NCBI RefSeq assembly: GCF_002407185.1
Contig: NZ_CP023563.1
Span: 3,720,001 to 3,784,000, forward strand
Length of the DNA stretch: 64,000 nucleotides
From: Brachybacterium vulturis
GTDB taxonomy: Bacteria; Actinomycetota; Actinomycetes; Actinomycetales; Dermabacteraceae
Direction of reading: 5' to 3'
In this document: piece after piece, positions 26,218-34,260 of the stretch
How positions within the stretch are numbered: position 1 is the first letter of the stretch
Layout of the letters: every line of letters begins with the position of its first letter
Position numbers and translations under genes: made by a program
Notes under the pieces: generated by a model
What the model was told of the DNA's origin: nothing
Seen by the model: only the letters and a program-made list of their open reading frames with translations
Databases searched by the model: none

Positions 26218-27640
26218 CGGTGACCTCGCCGGCCCCGGCGAGCGCCGCGGCAGCCAGCGCCCGGGCCGGCGCGGAGACCACGTCCCGGTGCCGCGACACC
26301 TTTCGCGGAGCGAGGCTGCGCAGCAGGCTGGCGACGCTCAGATCACGGATCGCATAGCGCGAGACCGGCCCCTCGCCCTCTCTCCATCCCAGCTGCGTGA
26401 GCAGTCCTGCGACCGCGTCGTACGGCTCGTCCTGTCCTTCCGGGGTGGTCGCGATATGCAGGAGCAGCGCGACGGCCCCGGTGCGTTCGAAGCCGTCGGC
26501 GGAGGGGATCAGCGTGCTCGCCAGGAGCGACCACAGGGCGTCCGGCTCCGTGCCCGCCGCGGCTGCGGCCCGGGTGAGCAGCAGCTTCCCCTTGTACTTG
26601 CGCAGGAGCTTCAGCGTCTGGAGGCTCTCCCGGAACGTCAGCAGAGGGAACGCGAGGCTCTCTCGATTGTTCTTGCCGATCCAGGACGCCATCTCGGGCA
26701 GCACCAGGGAGGCGGCCTCGGTGTCCGCCGGCTTCATGTATCCGGCGGATGTCAGCGGGATGCCGCCGTTCCCGGCACGGTCGACGAACCACAGCACCGG
26801 GCGCAGCGCCGCCTCCCGCTCCACAGCGTCGAGGGGCTCCGGCGGGGCGAGGAGCGCGGCGGCGCGCACGGCGACGTCGCCATCCGCCGGGGTGCGCCGG
26901 GCCGCCTCCATCAGCGTGACCAGCGCCGGGTGGAGGCCGAGGTCCTGCGGCGCAGCAGAAACGTCCGCCAGCGCCTCGTTGAGATCCTCGAGATCGAAGG
27001 CGGCGGGGTCCTCCAGCACGTCGGCGAGGTCCTCGGCCTCGGTCAGTCCGCCGCAGTCCTCGGGCGGGGCGGCGCGCCTCCCACCGGTCGCGACGGCCCG
27101 CGGGGTCTCCTCGTTCGCCGGTCGCACATTCTCGACCTTGAGCTTCAGATGCCAGCTGTCGCCGTAGTCGTAGACGTACTCGAGCCGGTCCCCGACCTCC
27201 TGGAGGACCTCGTCGAGGCGTACCTCACCGAGCGGGAGGCCCTCGTCCTCCCCTTCCTCGACGTCGAAGGGGCACAGGAACAGCTGCGAGGAACGATCGA
27301 ACGGGTCGCCGCCGAGCGCGAAGCGGTACAGGTGGTAATCCCACCACGAGAACGCGGCCTGCAGGACCTGATGGATGGTGGCGAGGCTGAGATCGGAGCG
27401 CAGCTCCAGCCGCCGCCAGATCGGGGGCGCGGCGTGCCGGAGATCCACCCGCACCGTCAGCACCACCGGGGCGGAGAGTTGTGGCCGGCGCAGATCGGGG
27501 CGAGCGGGCGCCCTGAACGGATCGGGACCGGAGGCGAGCAGGGCTCCGATCGCGGCACGTGTCTCGTCCGTGGACATCCCCGCGAGGATCTGCTCGAAGC
27601 GGCGCCGGATCTCTTCGTCGTCGTCATGCTCGGCTGGCAT
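26210..27640 (-). CDS. Plasmid pRiA4b ORF-3-like domain protein
   Basis: 476 residues. The pRiA4b ORF-3 domain (about 55-190) shows LRHAAPPIWRRLELRSDLSLATIHQ-type sequence (written in parts: APPIWRRLELRSDLSL, TIHQVLQAAFSWWDYHLY), LEYVYDYGDSWHL and a CGG-L site after it. The remaining ~280 residues have no motif I recognise. Start at ATG 27640 (MPAEHDDDEEI) is chosen because the domain follows directly; the ribosome site is weak. It leads the pRiA4b/NmrA/ribokinase operon. The domain occurs in bacteria and on plasmids; its role is unknown. Confidence 0.8.
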   Translation of the reverse strand: MPAEHDDDEEIRRRFEQILAGMSTDETRAAIGALLASGPDPFRAPARPDLRRPQLSAPVVLTVRVDLRHAAPPIWRRLELRSDLSLATIHQVLQAAFSWWDYHLYRFALGGDPFDRSSQLFLCPFDVEEGEDEGLPLGEVRLDEVLQEVGDRLEYVYDYGDSWHLKLKVENVRPANEETPRAVATGGRRAAPPEDCGGLTEAEDLADVLEDPAAFDLEDLNEALADVSAAPQDLGLHPALVTLMEAARRTPADGDVAVRAAALLAPPEPLDAVEREAALRPVLWFVDRAGNGGIPLTSAGYMKPADTEAASLVLPEMASWIGKNNRESLAFPLLTFRESLQTLKLLRKYKGKLLLTRAAAAAGTEPDALWSLLASTLIPSADGFERTGAVALLLHIATTPEGQDEPYDAVAGLLTQLGWREGEGPVSRYAIRDLSVASLLRSLAPRKVSRHRDVVSAPARALAAAALAGAGEVTDE

Positions 27641-27707
27641 ACGGCCAGGATACGGGGCGCGGGGTGCCGGGCAAGAATGCTCCGAGCCGTCCATCGGCAT
27701 GACGAGG

Positions 27708-27850
27708 GACCTTGCACCCTTGCGGAATGCTCGATGCGATATCACCAAGTGCCCCCGAGCCGGCCATCTGCTCCGGCGTGATGCCGTGGATGATCGCGCT
27801 CACCCGAGGGACGTCGCCGAGCCCTGAGGGCGGCGTGAGCGGCCAGGACC
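27708..27850 (-). pseudogene. Short remnant resembling DnaQ-type 3'-5' exonuclease
   Basis: A fragment reads VPRVSAIIHGITPEQMAGSG-like sequence (VSAIIHGITPEQ, then ALGDIASSI). The IHGITPE tract resembles the part after the first acidic motif of DEDDh exonucleases. No catalytic residues are left. This is a weak call in an otherwise empty 27641-27876 stretch. Confidence 0.25.
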
Positions 27851-27876
27851 GGTTCTGGACAGCGACCGGGCCGAGG

Positions 27877-28251
27877 TCAGCGATGAATGGCGAGGCCGTG
27901 CCGCTCGGCCGCGAGGGCGAGCTCGCGATCATAGGTCGCGATCGCGGAGACGTCCGTCCCGTACAGCAGCGCGGTCGACAGGTGCAGTGCGTCCATCGCG
28001 CGCAGCCCCGCCTGCAGGGACAGGGCGTGGTCGATGATCTCGTCGTCGACCGCATCGAGCTCCACGCGGCGCAGGATCGCCGCGACGTCCTCCAGCGCTC
28101 CCCCTCGGCGGAGCACGGTCGCCTGCAGCTCGACCTCGAGCAGCCGCGAGGACAGCAGCTCGGTCCCCTCGGCGAACAGCGCCTCGACCTCGCTCACCTC
28201 GGGCTCCCGGCTGAGGAGCTTGTACGCCGCGGAGGTGTGCAGATAGATCAC
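27877..28251 (-). CDS. vapC: VapC-type PIN toxin with altered catalytic Asp
   Basis: 124 residues. GTG 28251 overlaps the antitoxin stop (GTGA). The PIN fold is clear: VIYLHTSAAYKLL, EVELQATVLRRG (Glu), GLRAMDALHLSTALL (Asp), ATYDREL (Asp). In VapC the first strand normally reads YLDTSA, and that Asp binds the catalytic metal; here the codon is CAC, giving His. The remaining acidic residues are intact. VapC toxins cleave tRNA or rRNA, so this copy may be weakened or dead, or use a His ligand. Cognate antitoxin lies directly upstream. Confidence 0.85.
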   Translation of the reverse strand: MIYLHTSAAYKLLSREPEVSEVEALFAEGTELLSSRLLEVELQATVLRRGGALEDVAAILRRVELDAVDDEIIDHALSLQAGLRAMDALHLSTALLYGTDVSAIATYDRELALAAERHGLAIHR

Positions 28252-28511
28252 GGCCGGTCTCCGCGCATGTCCTCGAGCATCTGCTCGGTGCTCCATCTGC
28301 GCAGCGGGCTGCGGATCTCCGGGACGCCTCGCTCCGGCGCGGGGCGGAGCGCCCCGGTGGCGAGTCGGCGCGCCCGGCGGTCCGAGGGCACCGGACTCAG
28401 CTGGGCGATGGGGCGGCCGCGATCGGTCACGGTGATCTCCTCGCCGGCTTCGACGCGGGCGAGGACGCGTGCGGTCTGCTGGTTCAGCTCAGTCCGGGTC
28501 ACGTCGGCCAT
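28248..28511 (-). CDS. vapB: VapB/Phd-type antitoxin
   Basis: 87 residues. The N-terminal Phd/YefM fold reads VTRTELNQQTARVLARVEAG and EITVTDRGRPIAQLSP. The C-terminal ~35 residues (RRWSTEQMLEDMRGD) form the toxin-binding tail. The start at ATG 28511 puts the Phd domain at residue 2. It overlaps vapC by four bases, and a palindrome lies 21-34 bases upstream. Confidence 0.85.
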   Translation of the reverse strand: MADVTRTELNQQTARVLARVEAGEEITVTDRGRPIAQLSPVPSDRRARRLATGALRPAPERGVPEIRSPLRRWSTEQMLEDMRGDRP

Positions 28512-28531
28512 GACACCACTGTACACATGGA

Positions 28532-28545
28532 TACTAGTTCTAGTA
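28532..28545. promoter_or_regulatory. vapBC operator palindrome
   Basis: TACTAGTTCTAGTA has 6-bp perfect arms around TT and lies just upstream of vapB. It is the probable site for autoregulation by VapB or the VapBC complex. A run of nine G follows at 28549-28557, where the neighbouring pseudogene breaks off. Confidence 0.6.
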
Positions 28546-28549
28546 CATG

Positions 28550-29163
28550 GGGGGGGGTGCGGATCGTCGGCATGGAGGAGCTCGTCCGGCATCGGATCGT
28601 CGAAGGAGGAGTGGTTCCCGTCCCTACGCTACCCAGCGGAGCCTCGGCGATGGAGATCCGGACGAAGCCCCTGCCGGTCGCGGCGTCCAGCTGGGTGATC
28701 GCGCCGTAGACGATCACCTGGCGGTTGAGGTGGTCATCCGGTGCCTTGGCGATCTGCGCGAGGGTGCGCTCGTCCAGCTCCTCGTCGGCGCTGAGATCCG
28801 GCGCCTCGGTCGGCGCGGGGCTCGGCTCCTGTGTCGGCTCGGGGGTCGCCTACTGCGTGGTGACGGGCTCCTCCTCAGCGAGCGACTCATTCTCCGTCAT
28901 CGGGTCCGCCTCGGGGGAGGCCTCCTCCGCCGGGCCCGACGGCTCGGCCTCGGTCTCGGTCTCCGCGTCCTGGTCGACCTCCTCGGTTCCCTCCGCAGCG
29001 ACCGTCGGCTCCGAGGTGCCGGGATCGTTCGGGGTCAGCACGAGGCCGACGAGCGCGATGGACGCCGCGATCGATGCCAGAGCGCCGACGGCCGCGGCCA
29101 GCGCAGCGACACCGCGGTGGCCGGTTGAGGACGGGGCACGTCTGCTCCGTTCGAGACTCATCC
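28550..29163 (-). pseudogene. Broken membrane/surface protein related to the 941-1675 protein
   Basis: From the start near 29163 (MSLERSRRAPSS) the frame gives one hydrophobic helix (ALAAAVGALASIAASIALVGL) and a long acidic Thr/Glu/Pro linker, then TAG at 28850-28852. Past the stop the same frame continues TPEPTQEPSPAPTEAPDL and DDHLNRQVIVYGAITQLDAA, clearly the domain seen in the 941-1675 protein (VLYGYVTQFDADSG). A frameshift follows near 28630, after which another frame reads GNHSSFDDPMPDELLHADDPH. The gene then ends at the nine-G run by vapB. One nonsense change, one frameshift and a lost 3' end are visible. Confidence 0.75.
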
Positions 29164-29284
29164 GGTAAGCCACATGAGTCCCCCGCGGGCCAATCCTGGC
29201 GCCGGAATCGCGGGGACATCGGCCGTGGCATGAGCTCGTCACCAAAGTTCGAAGTTCCTTGCATATCACTGCTAAACTGGGGCC

Positions 29285-29554
29285 ATGACCACACCGCTCC
29301 GCATGCCCGCCACCACGGCGACCAAGAAGGGTGCCGGCTTCCTCGCGGAGAAGGCAGCCGAGCGCACCGTCGTGCTCACCAATCACGGCAAGCCCACCGC
29401 CGTCGTCATGAGTCCTGAACGGTTCGACGAGCTCGAGCGCTCCCTCCGCCACGCTGCGGACCAGCTCGTGCAGTCCGCCAGCACGCTCGTCGCCGAGAAG
29501 TCTGAGTTCCGCTCCGTCGACGAGGTGCGAGAGCGGCTGCATGCGCGCCGGTGA
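29285..29554 (+). CDS. Phd/YefM-type antitoxin
   Basis: 89 residues. GAGFLAEKAAERTVVLTNHGKPTAVVMSPERFDELERSL is the Phd/YefM fold (in parts: TVVLTNHGKPTAVVMSP, ERFDELERSL). The C-terminus SVDEVRERLHARR is the toxin-binding region. The ATG is near a likely transcription start (TAAACT at 29273-29278), so the mRNA may be nearly leaderless. It overlaps the next gene by 14 bases, which implies a coupled toxin-antitoxin pair. Confidence 0.85.
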   Translation: MTTPLRMPATTATKKGAGFLAEKAAERTVVLTNHGKPTAVVMSPERFDELERSLRHAADQLVQSASTLVAEKSEFRSVDEVRERLHARR

Positions 29555-30290
29555 GCACCTCCCGGACGATCAGGCAGAGCTGGTCCTGTCCACCCAGGTC
29601 GAGGAGTGGATCGCCGAGAACGTCGACCACTCCCAGTGGGATGAGGTGCTCGACGACATCGTCGACCTTTTCACCAGGCCATGGGGCAAGCACCCCCTGT
29701 CCAACCGGTCCGCGACAGACCAGCTCGCGGGGCTGAACACGACCGCGACGCTACGTGGCGAGTACCGCCTCGTGTTCCGCTCTTCCATCTCACCGGACGG
29801 CACCGGTCTGCTCGAGATCATCGCCATCGGACCGCGCAGCGAGAACCGGATCTATGACGCCGTGAACGCCCTCATCGCCAGCGGCACGCTGGACGAGGAC
29901 GTGGTCCAGAGCATCTGGGACATGCTCGAGCTCTACGAGCTGACTGCCCAGAAGCACGGCCTCGAGCTGTGGGACTACCGGCCCGAACCCCCGCCCGACG
30001 GGCTCATGAAATCCGCCGTCGCGATCGGCGCTCTCACCCAGGAGATCGCCGAGGTGCTGTCGATCGACGAACTCAACGCGGCGATCGCGAACGCGTGGGA
30101 CCCCGACACGGGACAGCTCGACCCTCCCCGAGCATTGGCAGCCGCACTGGAACGGGTGGCCGGCAGCCCCGACCCCGAGCGCCTCATCGCCCTGAGGGAA
30201 GAGCCACGTTGCGGCGCGGCCATGCCCCGCGCGAAGGCGCCGTGCATCCGCCGCCGCGGCCACGCGGGTGCCCACCGCGCAACACTCTGA
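29541..30290 (+). CDS. RelE/ParE-like toxin with long C-terminal extension
   Basis: 249 residues, far longer than usual RelE/ParE toxins (about 85-110). Residues ~48-100 (PLSNRSATDQLAGLNTTATL, EYRLVFRSS, LEIIAIGPRSENRIYDAV) fit the RelE-like beta-sheet with its Arg-rich core. Residues ~110-210 are mostly helical with an AIGALTQEIAEVLSIDELNAA stretch. The last ~30 residues, CGAAMPRAKAPC and RRGHAGAHR, form a Cys/His motif seen at the end of many actinobacterial and phage proteins. It follows a Phd antitoxin with a 14-base overlap. The role of the extension is unknown. Confidence 0.7.
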   Translation: MRAGEHLPDDQAELVLSTQVEEWIAENVDHSQWDEVLDDIVDLFTRPWGKHPLSNRSATDQLAGLNTTATLRGEYRLVFRSSISPDGTGLLEIIAIGPRSENRIYDAVNALIASGTLDEDVVQSIWDMLELYELTAQKHGLELWDYRPEPPPDGLMKSAVAIGALTQEIAEVLSIDELNAAIANAWDPDTGQLDPPRALAAALERVAGSPDPERLIALREEPRCGAAMPRAKAPCIRRRGHAGAHRATL

Positions 30291-30449
30291 CGTACCCGGG
30301 GCTCGACAGAGCTTCCCCAGCGGCGGACCTGCGGTCCGGGACCGCGAGCTGCTGAGCGCCCCGGGCCACAAGAAGGAGTTCCTGCGGGCTGCCGGGCGGG
30401 CGTTCACCGGCGCGTGAGCCGGGCGCTCTGGCACGAGGTGTAAGACGCA

Positions 30450-31515
30450 GAAGATCCGTTGGCCCTTGGCTGTCGCCGCCCGAGCCGGAGCCAGCCCCGG
30501 CAGCGCCCGCGCCCGCCGGCCTCACCATCACCGGGGAGTTCCGGGCCGCGCTCGATCATCTCCACGCCGGCCACCACCTGTTCCTCACCGGCAAGGCGGG
30601 CACCGGCAAGTGCACGCTGATCCGCCACTACCTGGAGACCACCGCGCGGCGCACGATCACGGTCGCGCCCACGGGGATCGCGGCGCTGAACGTGGACGGA
30701 TACACGGTCCACCGCCTGTTCTCCTTCCCGCTCGGCGTCACCGAGGAGATGGTGCGCGGCGGCGACTACTACCCGGGGCGCTTCGCGACAGCTCTGAAGT
30801 AGCTGGACACCCTCATCGTCGATGAGGCCTCGATGGTGCGGGCGGACCTGTTCGACGCGCTCACCGCAGCGCTCGAGCGGTTCGGGCCGCGGCCGGGCAC
30901 CCCGTTCGGCGGGGTGCAGCTGGTGCTGGTCGGGGACCTGTACCACCTGCCGCGGGTGGTCACCGATCACGAGGCGGCATGGATCGAGGAGCGCTTCGGC
31001 ACCCCGTTCTTCTTCTCCGCCCGCTCTTTCGACGCCGCGACCTTCCCGGTGGTGGAGCTGGGCACGGTGTTCCCCCAGCTCGGGACGAACATCTGGTGCA
31101 TCTGCTGAACGCGATGCGGGAGGGGACGCTGCTGGAGGACGCCCGCGCCGAGCTGAACCGCCGCACCGATCCCGACTTCGAGCCGGGCCTGGACGAGTTC
31201 TGGTTGACTCCGGCGACCACGAACCGGATCGTCGGCGCCCGCAACCGGCAGATGCTCGAGCGCCTGCCCGATGCGCCGCAGACCTTCACCGCGCAGCTCA
31301 GCGGGGACTCCGACGGGTTCGAGCACCCCACGGAGGTTTCGCTGTCGCTCGCACTCGGCGCGCAGTTCATGATGCTCACCAACGACGGCGCCAGCCGCTG
31401 GGTGAACGGGACGCTGGGCCGGATCACCGCGATCGGCACGGATGACGTCGCGATCAGGAAGCAGGTGGTCGCGGAGGAGCGGGAGCGGCTGGGTGCGGAG
31501 CCAGTCGCGGGGTGA
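30450..31515 (+). pseudogene. Pif1-like SF1 helicase, inactivated
   Basis: The first frame reads LTITGEFRAALDHLHAGHH, Walker A LTGKAGTGKCTLI (Thr/Ser after GK is Cys), TVAPTGIAALNVDGYTVHRLF and then a TAG at 30800-30802. The same frame resumes with LDTLIVDEASMVRADLFDAL (Walker B) and LVLVGDLYHLPRVV, then ends at 31106. The C-terminal part continues in another frame from about 31075 (HLVHLLNAMREGTL to a stop at 31515) and includes the WVNGTLGRI helicase C-terminal region. A nonsense codon, a frameshift and a changed Walker A mark a dead gene. Confidence 0.8.
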
Positions 31516-31693
31516 GCCGCGGTCTCCGGACGGGCCCGGGGCCGAGCCTCCCGAAAGATCGTGTGCTCCGGCCCCAGGATTGCAAACGCCACGCTGTCAG
31601 GTCCAGCGTCGTCATCGCAGGCGACCACGTCCGACGGGCGCCCGCGTCACATCGTCGACGGTGAGGACACTGCGACCCACGCTGACCCGTGGG

Positions 31694-31960
31694 TCAGTAA
31701 CCGCTGGTCCCGTCGAAGAGCTCTCCGAAGCGGTCTCCGAGCGACGGCGCCTCGGTCCTGCCCACGGCAGTGCCCTGGAAGGTGTCCACGTAATCGTCGT
31801 ACTTCATCGTCACAGGCTCCTCATCGCCCCAGGGGTTCACCACGGTGACCGTGCCGTTCTCCACGTCCACGGCGGAGACCTTGTACGCATGTTCACCGGC
31901 GATCTCGTCATGGGCCGGTTCGGTGATCCCGCCGGTGTCCGCGGTCATCGGGCGGCCGTC
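31694..31960 (-). pseudogene. C-terminal piece of papain/calpain-like cysteine peptidase
   Basis: The frame reads DEIAGEHAYKVSAVDVENG, then VTVVNPWGDEEPVTMKYDDYV and ends FGELFDGTSGY. GxHAY...VxNPWG is the His and Asn half of the catalytic triad of calpain- or papain-like cysteine peptidases. The Cys half and any signal are absent upstream. It is divergent from the chagasin-like lipoprotein gene, whose start lies about 90 bases away. Confidence 0.6.
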
Positions 31961-32048
31961 CTCGAGCAACTGCGATCGTGTTCCATGGCACAGTAGATTC
32001 GATCTCGGGCGAAAGGAATGGGGAGTGGCCCCCATCAGGAAGGCAGCG

Positions 32049-32600
32049 ATGACGAGACCCGGCGCTACGGCCTCGCGCAGAGCACGCCTCGCCCGCCGGG
32101 GACGGATCCTCCTCGCAGCGGCGGGCGCGGTCCTGCTCAGCGGATGCTCGCTCCTCCCGGTCGGAGAGGACCCGAGCACGGAACCCAGCGACCAGACGAC
32201 CACGACGCAGGCCGCACCGAGCGAGGGCACCCTCCTGCCGGAGGGCACGGCCGCGGTCGATGTGACCGCAGGCGAGATCGTGCAGGTGTCCCTGCCCGAG
32301 GGATCGCTCGGCGTGGGCGACTACTGGGGCGTGGTCTCCGTGGGCGATCCCGCGATCGTCGAGGCAGACGTCGCCATCGGTGAGAAGGTGTTCGGCGTGG
32401 AGCCGGCGTCCGACAGCACTCAGGCCCCAGGCGGCACCCAGCAGTTCGCCGTCGAGATCCACGGGCTCGCCGCTGGTGAGACGACGGTGCGGGTGCTGTA
32501 TTGCACGCGGACCCGAGAGGTCGAAGAGGACTGCGACCAGAGCCACGGAACGCTCGAGGCACCCGTGGAGCCGGTCGAGATCTCGGTACGGGTGGCCTGA
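32049..32600 (+). CDS. Lipoprotein resembling chagasin (I42) cysteine-protease inhibitors
   Basis: 183 residues. ATG 32049 follows AGGAAGG. The Arg-rich N-terminus and hydrophobic stretch end in the lipobox LLSGC, so the mature protein is lipid-anchored. A Thr/Ser linker leads to a ~115-residue beta domain with EGSLGVGDYWGVVSV, a PGGTQQFAVEIHGLAAGETTVRVLYCTR stretch (in parts: PGGTQQFAVEI, GETTVRVLYCTR) and a C-terminal VEISVRV strand. The order of loops resembles the chagasin/I42 fold, but the NPTTGY loop is not conserved. A cysteine-peptidase remnant sits beside it. Inhibitor role is inferred. Confidence 0.6.
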   Translation: MTRPGATASRRARLARRGRILLAAAGAVLLSGCSLLPVGEDPSTEPSDQTTTTQAAPSEGTLLPEGTAAVDVTAGEIVQVSLPEGSLGVGDYWGVVSVGDPAIVEADVAIGEKVFGVEPASDSTQAPGGTQQFAVEIHGLAAGETTVRVLYCTRTREVEEDCDQSHGTLEAPVEPVEISVRVA

Positions 32601-32689
32601 GGCGATCACGCGGAAGGTTCCGAGGCAGGGACTCACCACCGAGGACGACCACGAGGCGCCCGTGGCGGCGGGGTGCTTCGCAGCGGCGT

Positions 32690-32925
32690 GAGGGTCTGGT
32701 TCAGCGAGCCAGCTCTGCTGCTGCGGTCGGCCGTGAGGTCCTCATCGGACAGCTCAGCGCCTCGTTCCGGTTCGTCCACCTCGAGCGACTCCGCCGGGAC
32801 TCCGCCGGGACTCCGAGCATCCATGCCAGCGTGCCCTTGCCGGCCGTGCCCTCAGCGATGCGTTCGAGATGGGCCTCTCGCAGCCATCCGGGGAAAAGCC
32901 CCCGAGAAGGACGAACCAGTTCTGA
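32690..32925 (-). pseudogene. Tail of Xre-ImmA/IrrE protein, second broken copy
   Basis: The minus strand reads LFPGWLREAHLERIAEG, GKGTLAWMLGVPAES, almost identical to the end of the intact protein at 19.9-21.0 kb (RRFPAWLQEAHLERIAEG, GKGTLAWMLGVPSDS). The frame then shifts across a repeated CGGGACTCCGC unit (around 32793-32816), and the second frame continues AESLEVDEPERGAELSDEDL, matching the intact C-terminus. HTH and HELGH parts are missing. No PIN gene follows this copy. Confidence 0.75.
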
Positions 32926-33171
32926 CTCAACCGTGGCGGAGGCTGGCTGGCGAGCCGGGCTCCGCACCAGAGTCGAGTGCCGCAGCACCGATGGGCGGCG
33001 CTACACCTGAATGATGAACAGCAGTTCGATTTCGGCACTGCCTCCTCGATCTCGAGCAGTGGTGGCGCGCTCTGAGAAGTCCCGGACCTGGCGCTGGAAA
33101 TCGTCGACCTGGCCCGACCGAACCCGGCCTGAACAAGAGTTGCGCTCGTGACGCCCGTCATATACGTTGCA

Positions 33172-33202
33172 TATCTACCCGCGTAGACAACGCGCGTAGA
33201 CA
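33172..33202. promoter_or_regulatory. Candidate LacI operator before nucleoside operon
   Basis: TCTACCCGCGTAGA (inverted TCTAC/GTAGA) is followed by a second CGCGTAGACA, giving CGCGTAGACA twice 13 bases apart. It lies about 25-55 bases before the ribokinase start. A LacI regulator is the second gene, so self-control of the operon is likely. The rest of 32926-33171 shows only a short fragment ending ELLFIIQV on the minus strand (stop near 33007). Confidence 0.5.
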
Positions 33203-33225
33203 GGGTTGCTCGAAGAGGAGACCAC

Positions 33226-34260
33226 ATGGCGTCACAGCAGAAGACCACCGGGACCATGCCTCGCGTACTGGTGTTCGGATCGGCCAATATGGACACCTTC
33301 GTCTATCTCGATGCGTTGCCCCGTCCGGGCGAGACCGTCTTCGGACACGGTGGAAGCAGTGGACTGGGAGGAAAGGGAGCCAACCAGGCAGTCGCTGCGG
33401 AGAAGCTCGGTGTCCAGGTGGACCTGATCGGCCGGCTCGGCACGGATGAGGCCGGAAACACGCTGCGCCGCCTCCTCGCCTCCCAAGGCGTGGGTACCTC
33501 CGGAATGCTCGCCAGCGCCACGTCGCGCACCGGGACAGCACAGGTCACCGTCGATGGCAGCGGGGAAAACACCGTCGTCGTGGTCAGCGGCGCCAACGCC
33601 GAGGTCGGACCCGAAGCGCTCGAGGCACACGAGGTCGCCGCGGCACTGCGGGACGTCGCCACTACCGTCGGCCTCGCCCAGGGCGAGCTGCCAGCGCACG
33701 CTGTGGCCGCATTCGCCCTGGTCTGTCGCGACCACAGCATCCGATTCGTACTCAATCTCGCCCCTGTGATCGACGTTCCACTCGCGACCCTCTCGGCAGC
33801 GGACCCGCTCATCTTGAACGAAGGCGAGGCGCTCGAGTTGCATCGCCGTCTCGCCCCTGACACCGCGGTCGCCCCCGGCAGCGGGTCCGCGGTCGACGAC
33901 GTGGGGCGCCTCGCCGCCGATCTGGCGGACAAGTTCGCGGCATCCGTTGTGATCACTCTCGGAGAACGCGGCGCAATCGCATCGGCCGGCGAAGCCACCT
34001 GGCACCAGCCGGCACCACAGTCCGGGAAAGTGGTCGACACCACCGGGGCGGGCGATGCCTTCGTCGGCGCCGTGGCGGCGCGGCTCGCCCATGGAGATGA
34101 CCTCCGCGCTGCGGTCCGATGGGGGACAGCCGCTGGCTCCCTGGCTGTCACCACCCCGGGCACCAGTGATTCCTACCGCGGACTCGCCGCACTCGAGGTG
34201 GACGAGAACGGAACCCCGAACCCTCGGGTGCTCTGCCTTGACGACCAGGTCGTGGCATGA
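33226..34260 (+). CDS. rbsK: Ribokinase-like PfkB sugar kinase of nucleoside operon
   Basis: 344 residues. PfkB motifs: GLGGKGANQAVAAEKLG (about 45-60) and the C-terminal VDTTGAGDAFVGAV with the catalytic Asp. VFGSANMDTFVYL starts the lid and substrate region. It would phosphorylate ribose released by the nucleoside hydrolase encoded at the end of the operon. Start at ATG 33226 after GAAGAGGAG. It overlaps the LacI gene by four bases (ATGA). Confidence 0.88.
   Translation: MASQQKTTGTMPRVLVFGSANMDTFVYLDALPRPGETVFGHGGSSGLGGKGANQAVAAEKLGVQVDLIGRLGTDEAGNTLRRLLASQGVGTSGMLASATSRTGTAQVTVDGSGENTVVVVSGANAEVGPEALEAHEVAAALRDVATTVGLAQGELPAHAVAAFALVCRDHSIRFVLNLAPVIDVPLATLSAADPLILNEGEALELHRRLAPDTAVAPGSGSAVDDVGRLAADLADKFAASVVITLGERGAIASAGEATWHQPAPQSGKVVDTTGAGDAFVGAVAARLAHGDDLRAAVRWGTAAGSLAVTTPGTSDSYRGLAALEVDENGTPNPRVLCLDDQVVA

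Noticed and set aside
28849..28853. Treating the TAG as a sequencing error or recoded codon
   Set aside because: A frameshift and a missing end are also present, so ordinary gene decay is the simpler reading.
31516..31693. Continuation of the helicase pseudogene
   Set aside because: No helicase-like sequence in any frame after the stop at 31515.
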